Source: JAIBJN01 sp963842305
GTDB lineage: Bacteria; Actinomycetota; Thermoleophilia; Gaiellales; Gaiellaceae
Assembly (NCBI GenBank): GCA_963842305.1
Contig: CAWJFW010000002.1
Location: forward strand, 1,054,001 to 1,118,000
DNA length: 64,000 bases
Direction: 5' to 3'
Part shown: positions 1 through 8,326 of the stretch, in pieces
Position numbering within the stretch: position 1 is the first letter of the stretch
How the letters are laid out: each line of letters begins with the position of its first letter
The notes under the pieces: model-generated
Database searches by the model: none
What the model saw: only the letters and a program-made list of their open reading frames with translations
Told to the model about the DNA's origin: nothing
Position numbers and translations under genes: made by a program

Positions 1-300
1 GCTCCCAAGACCCTCAACTTCAAGCCGTCGCGCTTCGGCAGCGTCCAGCGCCTCGTCGACGGCTACGACTATTGCGCCGAGAACGGCATCGCGATCTACG
101 GCGGCGGCCAGTGGGAGCTCGGTCCAGGCCGCGGCCAGATCCAGCTCCTGGCATCGCTCTTCCATCCTTCGACGCCGAACGACGTTGCGCCGGCGGCCTT
201 CAACATCCATCGCCTCGATCCGCCGCCCGGCCTGCCGACGAGCCCGCTCGACCTCCAGGCAAGCCCGACCGGCTTCCGCTCGGGCGACGCCGAGAGCTAG
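1..300 (+). CDS. Enolase-superfamily C-terminal domain protein (partial, 3' end)
   Basis: The last 99 residues of a gene that begins before the window, in frame from base 1 to a TAG at 298-300. The peptide includes YCAENGIAIYGGGQWELGPG and reads like the end of the TIM-barrel domain of a mandelate-racemase/enolase-like protein of the type found in actinobacteria. The metal-binding and catalytic residues of that fold would lie upstream and cannot be checked, so the substrate is unknown. It converges on RNase J, and the two stop codons share one palindromic CTAG. The family assignment rests on sequence character only. Confidence 0.55.
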   Translation, partial: APKTLNFKPSRFGSVQRLVDGYDYCAENGIAIYGGGQWELGPGRGQIQLLASLFHPSTPNDVAPAAFNIHRLDPPPGLPTSPLDLQASPTGFRSGDAES

Positions 301-1952
301 ACCTCGACGACGACCGGCAGGATCATCGGCCGGCGGCCGGTGCGGTCGGCGACGAGCTTTCCCACGTTGTCGTGGATGTGCTCCTGCAGAAGCTTGAGCT
401 CCCGGATGTCCTGGCTCAGACACTCCTCGACGGTCCGCTCGGCCTCGAGCTTCGCCTCCTCGAGCAGCGAGTCGGTCTCGGCGAAACCGCGCGAGATGAC
501 CTCGGGAGTCGCGATCTCGCCGCTGTTACGAGACCCCACGGTGGCGACGACGATGAGAACGCCGTCCTCGGACAGGTGGCGGCGGTCGCGGAGCGCGACG
601 TCCTGGACGTCGCCCACGCCGAGGCCGTCAACGAACGTGCTTCCGACGTCGAGCTGGTCGGTGAGCCTCGCGATGCCGCTCCGCAACTCCACGACCGAGC
701 CGTTCTCGGCGAGGACGATCCTGTCCGCCGGGACGCCCGCGTCGCGCGCGAGGCGCGCCTGCGCGGCGAGCATGCGGAACTCGCCGTGGACGGGCATGAC
801 GTTGTGGGGCCGGAGCACGGCGAGGATCGTGCGGATCTCCTCGGCGTTGCCGTGCCCGGAGACGTGCACGGGAGCGATCTCCTGGTGCAGGACCTCGGCG
901 CCCGACTTGGCGAGCCGGTTGATCGTGTCGTGTACCCGGAGCTCGTTTCCCGGGACCGGCTTCGCCGAGATGATGACCGTGTCCCCCTCCTCGATCGCCA
1001 CGTGCGGGTGATCGTGGTAGGCCATCCGCGTCAGAGCCGACATCGGCTCGCCCTGGCTGCCGGTGCAGAGGATCATCGTCTCGTCCGGGCGCAGGAGATC
1101 GAGCTCGTCAGGCTTGACGAGGAGGTCGTCACGCACGTCGAGGTAGCCGAGGTTGCGCGCGATGTTGACGTTCTTGCGCAGCGAGCGACCGACGAGCGCG
1201 ACCCGCCGGCCGGCCCCCGCGGCGACGTCCATGGCCTGCTGCACCCGATGGATGTTCGAGGCGAAGGAGGCGACGAGCACACGGCCTTCCCGCTGAGGAA
1301 TCAGGTGGCGGAACACCTCGCCGACCGTCCGCTCGGACTCGGTCACGCCGGGCCGCTCGGCATTGGTCGAGTCGCCCAGGAGGAGGTCGACGCCGCGGTT
1401 TCCGAGCTCGGCGAGCTTGCCGAGGTCGGTGCGGAAGCCGTCCACTGGTGTGTGATCGATCTTGTAGTCGCCGGTCACCACGATCAGGCCGCCCGGGGTG
1501 GTCAGCGCGACCGCGACCGCGTCCGGGATCGAGTGGGCCATGCGGACGAACTCGGCCTCGTACGGGCCGATCCGGGTCGCACCTTTCTCGGGCTCGATCT
1601 CGACCAGCTCGGCACTCCGCAGGAGCCCGTGCTCGTCGAGCTTCGACTTCACGAGCCCGAGCGTGAGGCGGGTCGCCCAGATCTCGGGAACCTCGACCTC
1701 GCGCAGGAGGTACGGGAGCGCCCCGACGTGGTCCTCGTGGCCGTGGGTGAGCACGACGGCACGCACGTCTTCCTGCCGACCGCGCAGGTAGTCGAAGTCG
1801 GGCAGGACGAGATCGACGCCGAGGTGCTCGTCCCGCGGGAAGGAAAGTCCGGCGTCGATGACGACGATCCCCTCGTCGCATTCGACGACGGTCATGTTCT
1901 TGCCGACCTCGCCCAGGCCGCCGAGCGGGATGATCCGTGTGCTCCCCGACAT
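297..1952 (-). CDS. rnj: Ribonuclease J
   Basis: A 551-residue metallo-beta-lactamase/beta-CASP ribonuclease, predicted to act in the cytoplasm as a 5'-3' exonuclease and endonuclease in mRNA decay and rRNA processing. The HxHxDH zinc motif is at residues 70-75 (HGHEDH), after a conserved IIPLGGLGEVGKNM start. The beta-CASP and C-terminal domains follow, and the length is normal for the family (about 550). The ATG at 1950-1952 is chosen because family similarity begins there and a TACACT -10 hexamer sits 7 nt upstream, predicting a leaderless mRNA; a longer upstream reading would overlap the divergent gene. Position near dapA/dapB/pnp matches the common actinobacterial order. Confidence 0.95.
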   Translation of the reverse strand: MSGSTRIIPLGGLGEVGKNMTVVECDEGIVVIDAGLSFPRDEHLGVDLVLPDFDYLRGRQEDVRAVVLTHGHEDHVGALPYLLREVEVPEIWATRLTLGLVKSKLDEHGLLRSAELVEIEPEKGATRIGPYEAEFVRMAHSIPDAVAVALTTPGGLIVVTGDYKIDHTPVDGFRTDLGKLAELGNRGVDLLLGDSTNAERPGVTESERTVGEVFRHLIPQREGRVLVASFASNIHRVQQAMDVAAGAGRRVALVGRSLRKNVNIARNLGYLDVRDDLLVKPDELDLLRPDETMILCTGSQGEPMSALTRMAYHDHPHVAIEEGDTVIISAKPVPGNELRVHDTINRLAKSGAEVLHQEIAPVHVSGHGNAEEIRTILAVLRPHNVMPVHGEFRMLAAQARLARDAGVPADRIVLAENGSVVELRSGIARLTDQLDVGSTFVDGLGVGDVQDVALRDRRHLSEDGVLIVVATVGSRNSGEIATPEVISRGFAETDSLLEEAKLEAERTVEECLSQDIRELKLLQEHIHDNVGKLVADRTGRRPMILPVVVEV

Positions 1953-1986
1953 CGGCGCAAGTGTACGTTCCGCTACGGTTGGCCCC
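1953..1986. promoter_or_regulatory. Divergent promoter pair, rnj / cysteine synthase-like gene
   Basis: Only 34 bp separate the two start codons. On the minus strand TACACT (1960-1965) ends 7 nt before the rnj ATG. On the plus strand TACGGT (1974-1979) ends 7 nt before the ATG at 1987. Both match TAnnnT at the spacing expected for leaderless transcripts, and neither gene has a Shine-Dalgarno sequence. No convincing -35 box is visible. Confidence 0.6.
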
Positions 1987-2937
1987 ATGGATGGGCGCCA
2001 GGCGCGCCCCGCGTTGCTCGGGGCGATCGGCAAGACGCCCGTGGTGCGCCTGGAGCGGCTGGCCGGTCCGGACCGTGGCGAGGTGTGGCTGAAGCTCGAG
2101 TCGGCCAACCCAACGGGCTCGTACAAGGACCGGATGGCTCTCGCGATGATCGAGGGCGCCGAGCGGTCGGGGCGTCTCTCGCCCGGCCAGACGGTCGTCG
2201 AGTACACGGGCGGCAGCACCGGCTCGTCGCTCGCGTTCGTCTGCGCCGTCAAGGGATATCCGCTTCGCATCGTCACGTCGGATGCGTTCGCACCGGAGAA
2301 GCTGGAGACCATGCGTGCCTTCGGCGCCGAGCTCGACGTCATTCCGAGTTCTGACGGCATCACGCCCGAGCTGATCCCGCGGCTCATGGAACGCGCCGCC
2401 GAGATCGTCGAAGACGTGGGCGGCTTCGCCACAGACCAGTTCCGAAACGAGGACATGATCGACGGCTACGCGGAGCTCGGCACGGAGCTCGCCCGGCAGC
2501 TCGACGGCCGGGTGGACGCGTTCTGTACCTATGTCGGAACTGCCGGATGCTTCCTCGGCGTCACTCGTGCGCTTCGACGGACGATCCCGGACCTCCACCG
2601 CGTGGTCGTCGAGCCGAGCGAGTCGCCGGTGATCTCGGAGGGCCGGTCGGGAACCCACCACATCGAGGGAGGCGGCGTCGGCTTCTGGCCGCCGCTCCTC
2701 ACACGCGCCGACTTCGACGAGGTGGTCGCCGTTCCCGAGGCGGAGGCCTTCGCGATGGCCGCCCATGCCGCCCAGGTCGAGGGGCTGCTCTGCGGCCCGT
2801 CGACCGGCGCGAACATCGCTGTTGCGCTCGAGCTGGCCGACCGGCTCGGCCCCGAGGCCCGCGTGGCGACGACGAACGTCGACTCCGGCCTGAAGTACCT
2901 CGCGCGCGGGCTGGAACTGACTTCGTCAGCCCGTTGA
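1987..2937 (+). CDS. PLP-dependent cysteine synthase family protein
   Basis: A 316-residue fold-type II PLP enzyme of the cysteine synthase/cystathionine beta-synthase family, predicted to make cysteine (or a related beta-substituted alanine) from an activated serine. The PLP lysine is K47 in NPTGSYKDRM. The phosphate-binding loop is YTGGSTGSS, and a second glycine loop is YVGTAGCFLG. Near the C-terminus CGPSTGAN is the conserved PLP-pyridine region. It lacks the long C-terminal CBS domains. The ATG at 1987 follows a -10 hexamer by 7 nt. No partner serine acetyltransferase is nearby, so whether it uses O-acetylserine, O-phosphoserine or another substrate is open. Confidence 0.85.
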   Translation: MDGRQARPALLGAIGKTPVVRLERLAGPDRGEVWLKLESANPTGSYKDRMALAMIEGAERSGRLSPGQTVVEYTGGSTGSSLAFVCAVKGYPLRIVTSDAFAPEKLETMRAFGAELDVIPSSDGITPELIPRLMERAAEIVEDVGGFATDQFRNEDMIDGYAELGTELARQLDGRVDAFCTYVGTAGCFLGVTRALRRTIPDLHRVVVEPSESPVISEGRSGTHHIEGGGVGFWPPLLTRADFDEVVAVPEAEAFAMAAHAAQVEGLLCGPSTGANIAVALELADRLGPEARVATTNVDSGLKYLARGLELTSSAR

Positions 2938-2943
2938 GCTTGG

Positions 2944-3837
2944 CTAGGCCCGAGCGACCGTCAGAACGCCGGCACGCTCGAGCGCCTCGCGAATCACGGT
3001 CTTTTCGTCGTCGGATGCCTCGACGAGGGGAAGCCGCAGGCCGCCGACATCGAGCCCGAGCATGGCCAGGGCGGCCTTCAGCGGGATCGGGTTCGTCGTC
3101 ACAGCGAGCGCCTCGATGACCGGCCGAAGCTCGGTGTCGATCTGACGGGCGCCCTCGACGTCGCCCACCTTGAACCGCGCCACGAGCTCTCGGACGCGCG
3201 GGCCGACGACGTGGGTGTAGACGAGGATCCCGCCCACACCCCCGAGCTCGAGGAATGGCAGTAGGAGGTCGTCGTTGCCCGCGTAGAGCTGGAGCTCCGT
3301 CTCGCCGAGGATGCGCCGGGCCTGGCCGGGATCGCTCGTTGCCTGCTTGACCGCCGTGACGTTCGGGATCTCGGCAAGCTCCGCGAGCGTTTCGGGCTCG
3401 AGGTTCACGACCACTCGTTGCGGGATGTTGTAGACGACGATCGGGCGGTCGGTGGCGTCCGCGATCGCGCGGAAATGAGCCACGATCCCGCGCGCGGGAG
3501 GCTTGTTGTAATACGGCGTGACGACGAGGAAGCCGTCGACGCCGAGCTCGTGCGCCTGCCCGGTGAGGTGCACCGAGTGTGCCGTCGAATACGTGCCCGT
3601 GCCGGCGATCACGGTCGCGCGGTCTCCGACCGCCTCGACCGCCGCCGCGAAGAGGGACAGCCGCTCGTCGTCGCTGAGCGTCGGCGCCTCGCCGGTCGTG
3701 CCGGCGACGACGACGCCGTCCGAGCCCGTCTCGACCAGATGGCCGCAGAGGCGCGCAAACGTGTCCAGGTCGACGGATCCGTCCTCGCGGAAGGGCGTGG
3801 CGACGGCTGTCAGGACATCGCCGAGCACGGGTCGCAT
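2944..3837 (-). CDS. dapA: 4-hydroxy-tetrahydrodipicolinate synthase
   Basis: A 297-residue class I aldolase-fold enzyme that condenses pyruvate with aspartate semialdehyde, the first committed step to diaminopimelate and lysine. The Schiff-base lysine is K164 (TAVKQAT). GTTGE at about residues 46-50 and the active-site tyrosine in VVYNIPQR at about 134-141 are conserved. Length is normal. The ATG at 3835-3837 gives the standard N-terminus (LTAVATPF). It lies 8 nt downstream of a small unknown gene on the same strand; dapB is two genes upstream, so the pathway is clustered here. Confidence 0.94.
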   Translation of the reverse strand: MRPVLGDVLTAVATPFREDGSVDLDTFARLCGHLVETGSDGVVVAGTTGEAPTLSDDERLSLFAAAVEAVGDRATVIAGTGTYSTAHSVHLTGQAHELGVDGFLVVTPYYNKPPARGIVAHFRAIADATDRPIVVYNIPQRVVVNLEPETLAELAEIPNVTAVKQATSDPGQARRILGETELQLYAGNDDLLLPFLELGGVGGILVYTHVVGPRVRELVARFKVGDVEGARQIDTELRPVIEALAVTTNPIPLKAALAMLGLDVGGLRLPLVEASDDEKTVIREALERAGVLTVARA

Positions 3838-3845
3838 TGTAGTCC

Positions 3846-4112
3846 TCAGGCCGCTTGCATCGTGAACTCGCACCACGGAAGCTGATCGATCCTGACGTCG
3901 GCCAGGAACCCGACGAGATCGTCTCGCCCGTAGTAGGTCGGCATCCCGCGCGAGTTCAGGACCATCAGGACGGCGGGAACGCCGAACTCCGCCGAGAACG
4001 CCCGGACGGCGTCGTCCCGCTCCCTCCTGAGGCCGCTCATGATCGTCGGTCGCACGACGACCACAGCGAACCGGTCGCACTCCTTGCCGACCAGAGCCAC
4101 CTGTCCCTTCAT
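3846..4112 (-). CDS. Small conserved-looking protein of unknown function
   Basis: An 88-residue protein beginning MKGQVALVGKECDRFAVVVV. It has an alternating hydrophobic/charged pattern typical of a small alpha/beta domain and no signal peptide or membrane segment. The start is well supported: AGGAG lies about 8 nt before the ATG at 4110-4112. It is followed 8 nt later by dapA, so it probably shares its transcript. Codon use matches the neighbours, which favours a real gene. I do not recognise a family. Confidence 0.65.
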   Translation of the reverse strand: MKGQVALVGKECDRFAVVVVRPTIMSGLRRERDDAVRAFSAEFGVPAVLMVLNSRGMPTYYGRDDLVGFLADVRIDQLPWCEFTMQAA

Positions 4113-4234
4113 TACCTTTCTCCTGTCTCGAGAGCCGGGACCTGTAGCAGGGGGGTCGGACGGATCAGCTCGGGCGGAAGCTCACGCCTCCCGGCCGGGC
4201 GAGTGACATGCTGCCAGAGGCCTCGGACGGCGTC

Positions 4235-4879
4235 CTAGGCGTCGAGGAGGGCGTCGAGGCCCACCTTGACCCCCGGAGGGAGCCCCGCCAGCCGCTCGAG
4301 CGCCAGCAGCACGCCGGGGACGAACGCCTCGCGCGAATAGGTGTCGTGACGGATCGTCAGGAGCTGGCCTTCCCCGCCGAAGAGCACCTCCTGGTGGGCG
4401 ACGAGGCCGGGGAGACGGACGGAGTGGATCGCGGTCTCACCCGGGAGGCGGTCGGCGGTTGCCTTTGCCGTCCCGGAAGGTGCGTCGAGCTTCGTCTCAT
4501 GATGGAGCTCGACGATCTCGGCGCGCGGGAGATAGCGCCCCGCCTCGGCCGCCAGCCGCATCATGACTACGGCGCCGAGCGCGAAGTTCGGAGCGACGAA
4601 ACAGGCGACGCCGCCCTCCTTCGCGAGGCCGTCGAGGGCGGCGAGGTCCTCCGCGGCGAGCCCTGTCGTGCCGACCACGGTAGGAATCCCAGCGGCCAGG
4701 CAGCGCTCGACGTTTTCCCTCACCGCCGCCGGCTCGGTGAAGTCGACCGCGGCATCCTGCCCGGCCGGTTCCCAGGCATCGCCGCGCGAGACCGGCGTGA
4801 TGTCGTGGCCGGCGGCCTGCAAGCGCGGCGCCAGCACGGAGCCGACCTTGCCCTCGGCTCCCAGCAGGAGGACTTTCAC
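4235..4879 (-). CDS. dapB: 4-hydroxy-tetrahydrodipicolinate reductase
   Basis: A 214-residue NAD(P)H-dependent reductase for the second step of the diaminopimelate/lysine pathway. The nucleotide-binding loop is GAEGKVG (residues 8-14), and APNFALG lies at 96-102. The catalytic/substrate signature ELHHETKLDAPSGTA spans 124-138, with His126/His127 and Lys130. It is shorter than the usual 240-270 residues but similar to known compact forms. The GTG start (4877-4879) overlaps the upstream M16 peptidase stop as GTGA, implying translational coupling. This peptidase-dapB pairing is common in actinobacteria. Confidence 0.92.
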   Translation of the reverse strand: MKVLLLGAEGKVGSVLAPRLQAAGHDITPVSRGDAWEPAGQDAAVDFTEPAAVRENVERCLAAGIPTVVGTTGLAAEDLAALDGLAKEGGVACFVAPNFALGAVVMMRLAAEAGRYLPRAEIVELHHETKLDAPSGTAKATADRLPGETAIHSVRLPGLVAHQEVLFGGEGQLLTIRHDTYSREAFVPGVLLALERLAGLPPGVKVGLDALLDA

Positions 4880-6171
4880 GCGGCCGCGCGCTCCACGAGC
4901 CCCGGACAGACGGGCTCGACCGCTTCGAGCAGCCGTTCCGCGTTCGGCCCGATACCCGCCACGGAGAGCAAATCCGGCGCCAGGACGACCTCCGCGAGCT
5001 GAGACACGGCTTCGGCATCGACGGCCTCGATCTCCGCGAGGATGCGGTCGAGGTCGAGGAGCTCGCTGTCGGTGATGAGCGACTTGCCGAGGCGGCTCAT
5101 CCGATTCGAGGTCACCTCCATCGAGAGCATGATCCTGCCCTTGAGGTTTTCCTTGGCGCGCTCGAGCTCGTCGGGCCGGGGCCCGTCGGTGACGAGCAGG
5201 CCGATCTGCTCGGCGACGATCCGCATGCACTCCTCGAGGTTTTCCTCCCGCGTTCCCACGTAGACGCCGATCTGGCCCGTGTCGGCGTACTGCGAGGAAT
5301 AGGTGTAGACGGCGTACGCCAACCCGCGCTGCTCGCGGATCTCCTGGAAGAGGCGCGACGAGGCGGACCCACCAAGGACGCTGTCGAGGATCGAGGCGGT
5401 AAAGCGCCTGCGGTCGGAGCGCGCGATGCCCGGGGCCGCGAGGCACACGTGGTATTGCTCCGTCGGCTTCGGCAGGAAGACGAGCGAAGGCTTCGGCGGC
5501 GCGACGAACGGCGTTCGCGCTGACGGCTTCCGCCCGGAGGGCGCGCCGGCTTTCGCGCGCATGCTCTCGACCATGCCGACGAGCTTGTCGTGGTCGACGC
5601 TCCCCGCCGTCGCGACGACGACGTTGTCCGGGCGGTAGCGATTACGGTGAAAGGCGCCGAGTGAGCGCCTGGAAACGGTGGAGATCACCTCGGCCGAGCC
5701 CAGGACGGGCCGGCCCAACGGATGACGGCCGAAGACGGCCCTGGTGACCAGGTCGAAGATCAACTCCTGGGGCGAGTCGTCCACCATCGCGATCTCCTCG
5801 AGGACGACCTGCCGTTCCGAGTCGAGGTCGGCGAGGCTGGGCGCGAAGACCATGTCGGTCATGACGTCGAGGGCGGTCTCCAGGTGCTCGTCGAGGACGC
5901 GCGCGTAGACGACCGTGTAGTCACGGGCGGTCGCAGCGTTCAGCTCGCCGCCGAACCTGTCGAAGAGCTCGGCGATCTCGAGGGCGGAGTAGGTGGCAGT
6001 CCCCTTGAAGAGCAGATGCTCGAGGAAATGGCTCACTCCTGCGTGCGCGTCGCCCTCGTCCCGCGAGCCCGTGCCGATCCAGAGCCCGATCGCCGCCGAG
6101 CGGACTGCGGGGAGCGGCTCGGTCACGACCCGAGTGCCGCTGTCGAGCGTCGTCAGCAGGTAGTTCTGCAC
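4876..6171 (-). CDS. M16 family zinc peptidase (processing-peptidase-like)
   Basis: About 431 residues, a complete M16 protein with an active N-terminal half and a C-terminal clamp half. The inverted zinc motif HxxEH is HFLEH at residues 48-52, and the further glutamate ligand lies in the region around EEIAM, roughly 75-80 residues later. No signal peptide is visible, so it is predicted to be cytoplasmic. Start uncertain: GTG 6169-6171 gives the family-like N-terminus QNYLLTTLDSG, while an in-frame ATG at 6232-6234 would add 21 unrelated residues and overlap the upstream gene. It couples to dapB by a GTGA overlap and matches the pnp-peptidase-dapB order of actinobacteria. Confidence 0.9.
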   Translation of the reverse strand: MQNYLLTTLDSGTRVVTEPLPAVRSAAIGLWIGTGSRDEGDAHAGVSHFLEHLLFKGTATYSALEIAELFDRFGGELNAATARDYTVVYARVLDEHLETALDVMTDMVFAPSLADLDSERQVVLEEIAMVDDSPQELIFDLVTRAVFGRHPLGRPVLGSAEVISTVSRRSLGAFHRNRYRPDNVVVATAGSVDHDKLVGMVESMRAKAGAPSGRKPSARTPFVAPPKPSLVFLPKPTEQYHVCLAAPGIARSDRRRFTASILDSVLGGSASSRLFQEIREQRGLAYAVYTYSSQYADTGQIGVYVGTREENLEECMRIVAEQIGLLVTDGPRPDELERAKENLKGRIMLSMEVTSNRMSRLGKSLITDSELLDLDRILAEIEAVDAEAVSQLAEVVLAPDLLSVAGIGPNAERLLEAVEPVCPGLVERAAA

Positions 6172-6187
6172 GCTCGCATCGTAGGCA

Positions 6188-7360
6188 TCACGCCTGCTTG
6201 AACGCCCCTCCGGGGTCCCCGGCTGCCCGCGCAAGTGCCGCGAGTGCTTTCAGCGGAGGGCGGGCGAGGCCGTGCGCCCCGCTGACATCGTCGATCTCGC
6301 CACGCACGAGCTTCTCGACCGTCCGCCAGACGATGCGAGAACGCGCGATCCGGAAGGTCGTCCTCGGAAAGCGGTCGAGCGCCGCTTTCACGCCCCAGGA
6401 GGCCCAGAGGTGTGTGCCCAGCCGACCGGTCAGCTGCTCGCCGTAGGCATCCAGGGTCTCGGCCCGGCCGGCGAGGACGTCCAACACGGCGTCCGCGGCG
6501 AGCCTGCCGGACAGGAACGCCTCGAACATCCCGTCGCCCGAGACCGGATCCACGAGCCCGGCGGCATCGCCGACGATCGCCGCTCGTCCTCGTGCCAGCC
6601 TGGAGCGCGGTGAGCGGAGCGGCAGGCGGTAGCCCCGCACGCCTTCGAGGTCGTCTGACGTGACGCCGTGCGCCGCACAAAGCGCGCCGAGACGCTCGCG
6701 CAGGCGTGGTCCCTCCCGCTCCCAGCCTCCGAGGCCGATGTTGGCGTGGTCTCCCTTGGGAAAGACCCACCCGTAGCCGCCGGGCACGATGCCGAGCTCG
6801 AGGACCGCGCGTCCGCGATAGCCGTCGCCGAGCCGCTCGTAGGGCACGTTCCCCTCGAGCGCCACGCCGACGGCCTGGTTGCCGCCGAGGCCGAGCGTCC
6901 GGCCGCAGATCCCGTTGACGCCGTCTGCGCCGACGACGGTCTCGCCGCGGAAACGCCGGTCGCCGGCAACCACTTCCACGCCGTTCGCGTCGGCTACCAA
7001 GGACGTGACCTTCACCCCCTGGCGGAGCTCCGCGCCGGCGTCGGCCGCGCGCTCGGCGAGATAGGCGTCGAGCCGGATGCGCTGCGTCATGAGGACGAGG
7101 GGATTGCCCTCCCCGCGCTCGAACCAGCTCCCGAAGCCGAGCCGCATGCGAACCGACGTGACGGTGTCCTCAACGACCGGCGCAATCGAGAAGGGGAGCA
7201 GCCGCGCCGCACGGCCGGTGACGCCCCCGCCGCACGGCTTGTCCCGCGGGAAGCGGGCCCGATCGAGCAGGAGCACGGAGGCTCCTGCAGAGGCGAGGCG
7301 GTATGCGCACGCCGACCCCGCGGGCCCGGCGCCCACGACGATCGCGTCGAAGCGCGGCAC
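6188..7360 (-). CDS. Geranylgeranyl reductase family FAD-dependent oxidoreductase
   Basis: A 390-residue flavoprotein with an N-terminal Rossmann dinucleotide loop (VVGAGPAGSA, residues 8-17), the PCGGGVTGRA segment typical of geranylgeranyl reductases, and GDAAGLVDPVSGDG near residue 275, the second FAD contact. Family members saturate isoprenoid chains, for example on menaquinone or polyprenyl lipids; the substrate here cannot be deduced. The start is GTG 7358-7360: a GATAAT -10 hexamer lies 6 nt upstream and no Shine-Dalgarno is present. Diverges from the EamA transporter gene. Confidence 0.85.
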   Translation of the reverse strand: MPRFDAIVVGAGPAGSACAYRLASAGASVLLLDRARFPRDKPCGGGVTGRAARLLPFSIAPVVEDTVTSVRMRLGFGSWFERGEGNPLVLMTQRIRLDAYLAERAADAGAELRQGVKVTSLVADANGVEVVAGDRRFRGETVVGADGVNGICGRTLGLGGNQAVGVALEGNVPYERLGDGYRGRAVLELGIVPGGYGWVFPKGDHANIGLGGWEREGPRLRERLGALCAAHGVTSDDLEGVRGYRLPLRSPRSRLARGRAAIVGDAAGLVDPVSGDGMFEAFLSGRLAADAVLDVLAGRAETLDAYGEQLTGRLGTHLWASWGVKAALDRFPRTTFRIARSRIVWRTVEKLVRGEIDDVSGAHGLARPPLKALAALARAAGDPGGAFKQA

Positions 7361-7366
7361 CGCGCC

Positions 7367-7372
7367 ATTATC
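7367..7372 (-). promoter_or_regulatory. -10 element of geranylgeranyl-reductase-like gene
   Basis: GATAAT on the minus strand, ending 6 nt before the GTG start. The close spacing predicts transcription starting at or next to the start codon. No clear -35 box. Confidence 0.5.
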
Positions 7373-7414
7373 CCTGTCTCACAGAACACCCGCGCCCGTG
7401 GTTTAACCGCGCGA

Positions 7415-8314
7415 ATGGACTCGGCGGTTGCGCTCAGGCGATCGACTGCGTCCGCCCACGCGGCGCTCCTGGCCGTGGTCGTCGTGTGGGCGAGCGCGTT
7501 CCCGGTCATCAAGGTGCTGCTCGACCATGACTTCGCCGCCGTGGATATCGCTCTCCTCCGGTACCTCATCGCGGCGCCCGGGTTCGCGCTCCTCCTCGTG
7601 CGGGTCGGCGGCCTGCCCGGCCTGACGCGGCGCGACGCCGTTCGCCTGGCCGCCGTCGGGGTCTGCGTCGTCGTCGGCTACCACGTCTCGCTGAACCTGG
7701 GCACGAAGTACACGACCTCGGGCACTGCCGCCCTGATGGTTGCCCTCTCCCCCGCCCTGACGCTCCTGCTCGCGGTTGGACTGGGCCTCGAGCGCTGGAG
7801 CCTGCGCCGTGCCGCCGGCCTTGCCGCCGCCTTTACCGGAGTCGCCATCGTCGTGCTGCTCGGCGCGGGCGGCGAGCTCTCGCTCGCAAACGCGAAGGGG
7901 CCGCTGATCGTCCTCGCTGCCCCTGTCTCCTTCGCCCTCTACAACGTGCTCCTGAAGCCGATGCTGAGCCGATACGACCTCCTGGCGCTGACGGCGGCGA
8001 CGAGCCTCGTCGGAACGGTTTTCCTCCTGCCGTTCGTCCGCGGCGCGACGATCGAGTCGGTCACTAGCGCCGCTTGGGGCGACGCAGCGCTCGTGCTCTA
8101 TCTCGGCGTCGCCTCGACGTTCCTCGGCTACATCGGCTGGAACAACGGCTTGCGTGGGCTCGGTGCCACCCGCGCCGTCACCTACACCTACCTGATCTTG
8201 CCGCTCGCCGTGCTCTTCGGCGCCGTGCTGCTGGACGAACCCGTCACTGCCTGGCTGGCGGTCGGAGGGGTGCTCGTGATGGGCGGCGTTGCCGCCGCCC
8301 AGCGCGCACGCTAG
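7415..8314 (+). CDS. EamA (DMT superfamily) transporter
   Basis: A 299-residue integral membrane protein with about ten hydrophobic helices in two EamA repeats. The first repeat begins AALLAVVVVWASAFPVIKVL, and the second starts near residue 160 (PLIVLAAPVSFALYNVLLKP). Conserved WASAFP and the YTYLILPLAVLFG segment are typical of drug/metabolite exporters. The substrate cannot be predicted. The ATG at 7415 follows a short AT-richer patch (TTTAAC, 7 nt before the ATG). It converges on pnp with 12 bp between stop codons and no obvious terminator. Confidence 0.87.
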   Translation: MDSAVALRRSTASAHAALLAVVVVWASAFPVIKVLLDHDFAAVDIALLRYLIAAPGFALLLVRVGGLPGLTRRDAVRLAAVGVCVVVGYHVSLNLGTKYTTSGTAALMVALSPALTLLLAVGLGLERWSLRRAAGLAAAFTGVAIVVLLGAGGELSLANAKGPLIVLAAPVSFALYNVLLKPMLSRYDLLALTAATSLVGTVFLLPFVRGATIESVTSAAWGDAALVLYLGVASTFLGYIGWNNGLRGLGATRAVTYTYLILPLAVLFGAVLLDEPVTAWLAVGGVLVMGGVAAAQRAR

Positions 8315-8326
8315 TTCAGGGTCGCC

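Noticed and set aside
72..2354. Long open frame on the plus strand antisense to RNase J
   Set aside because: Arg/Asp/Val-rich low-complexity translation typical of the antisense of GC-rich genes; the opposite strand encodes a complete RNase J.
5505..5517. CGAAC-GGC-GTTCG, a LexA-box look-alike
   Set aside because: Spacer is 3 nt, not 4, and it lies deep inside the M16 peptidase coding region.
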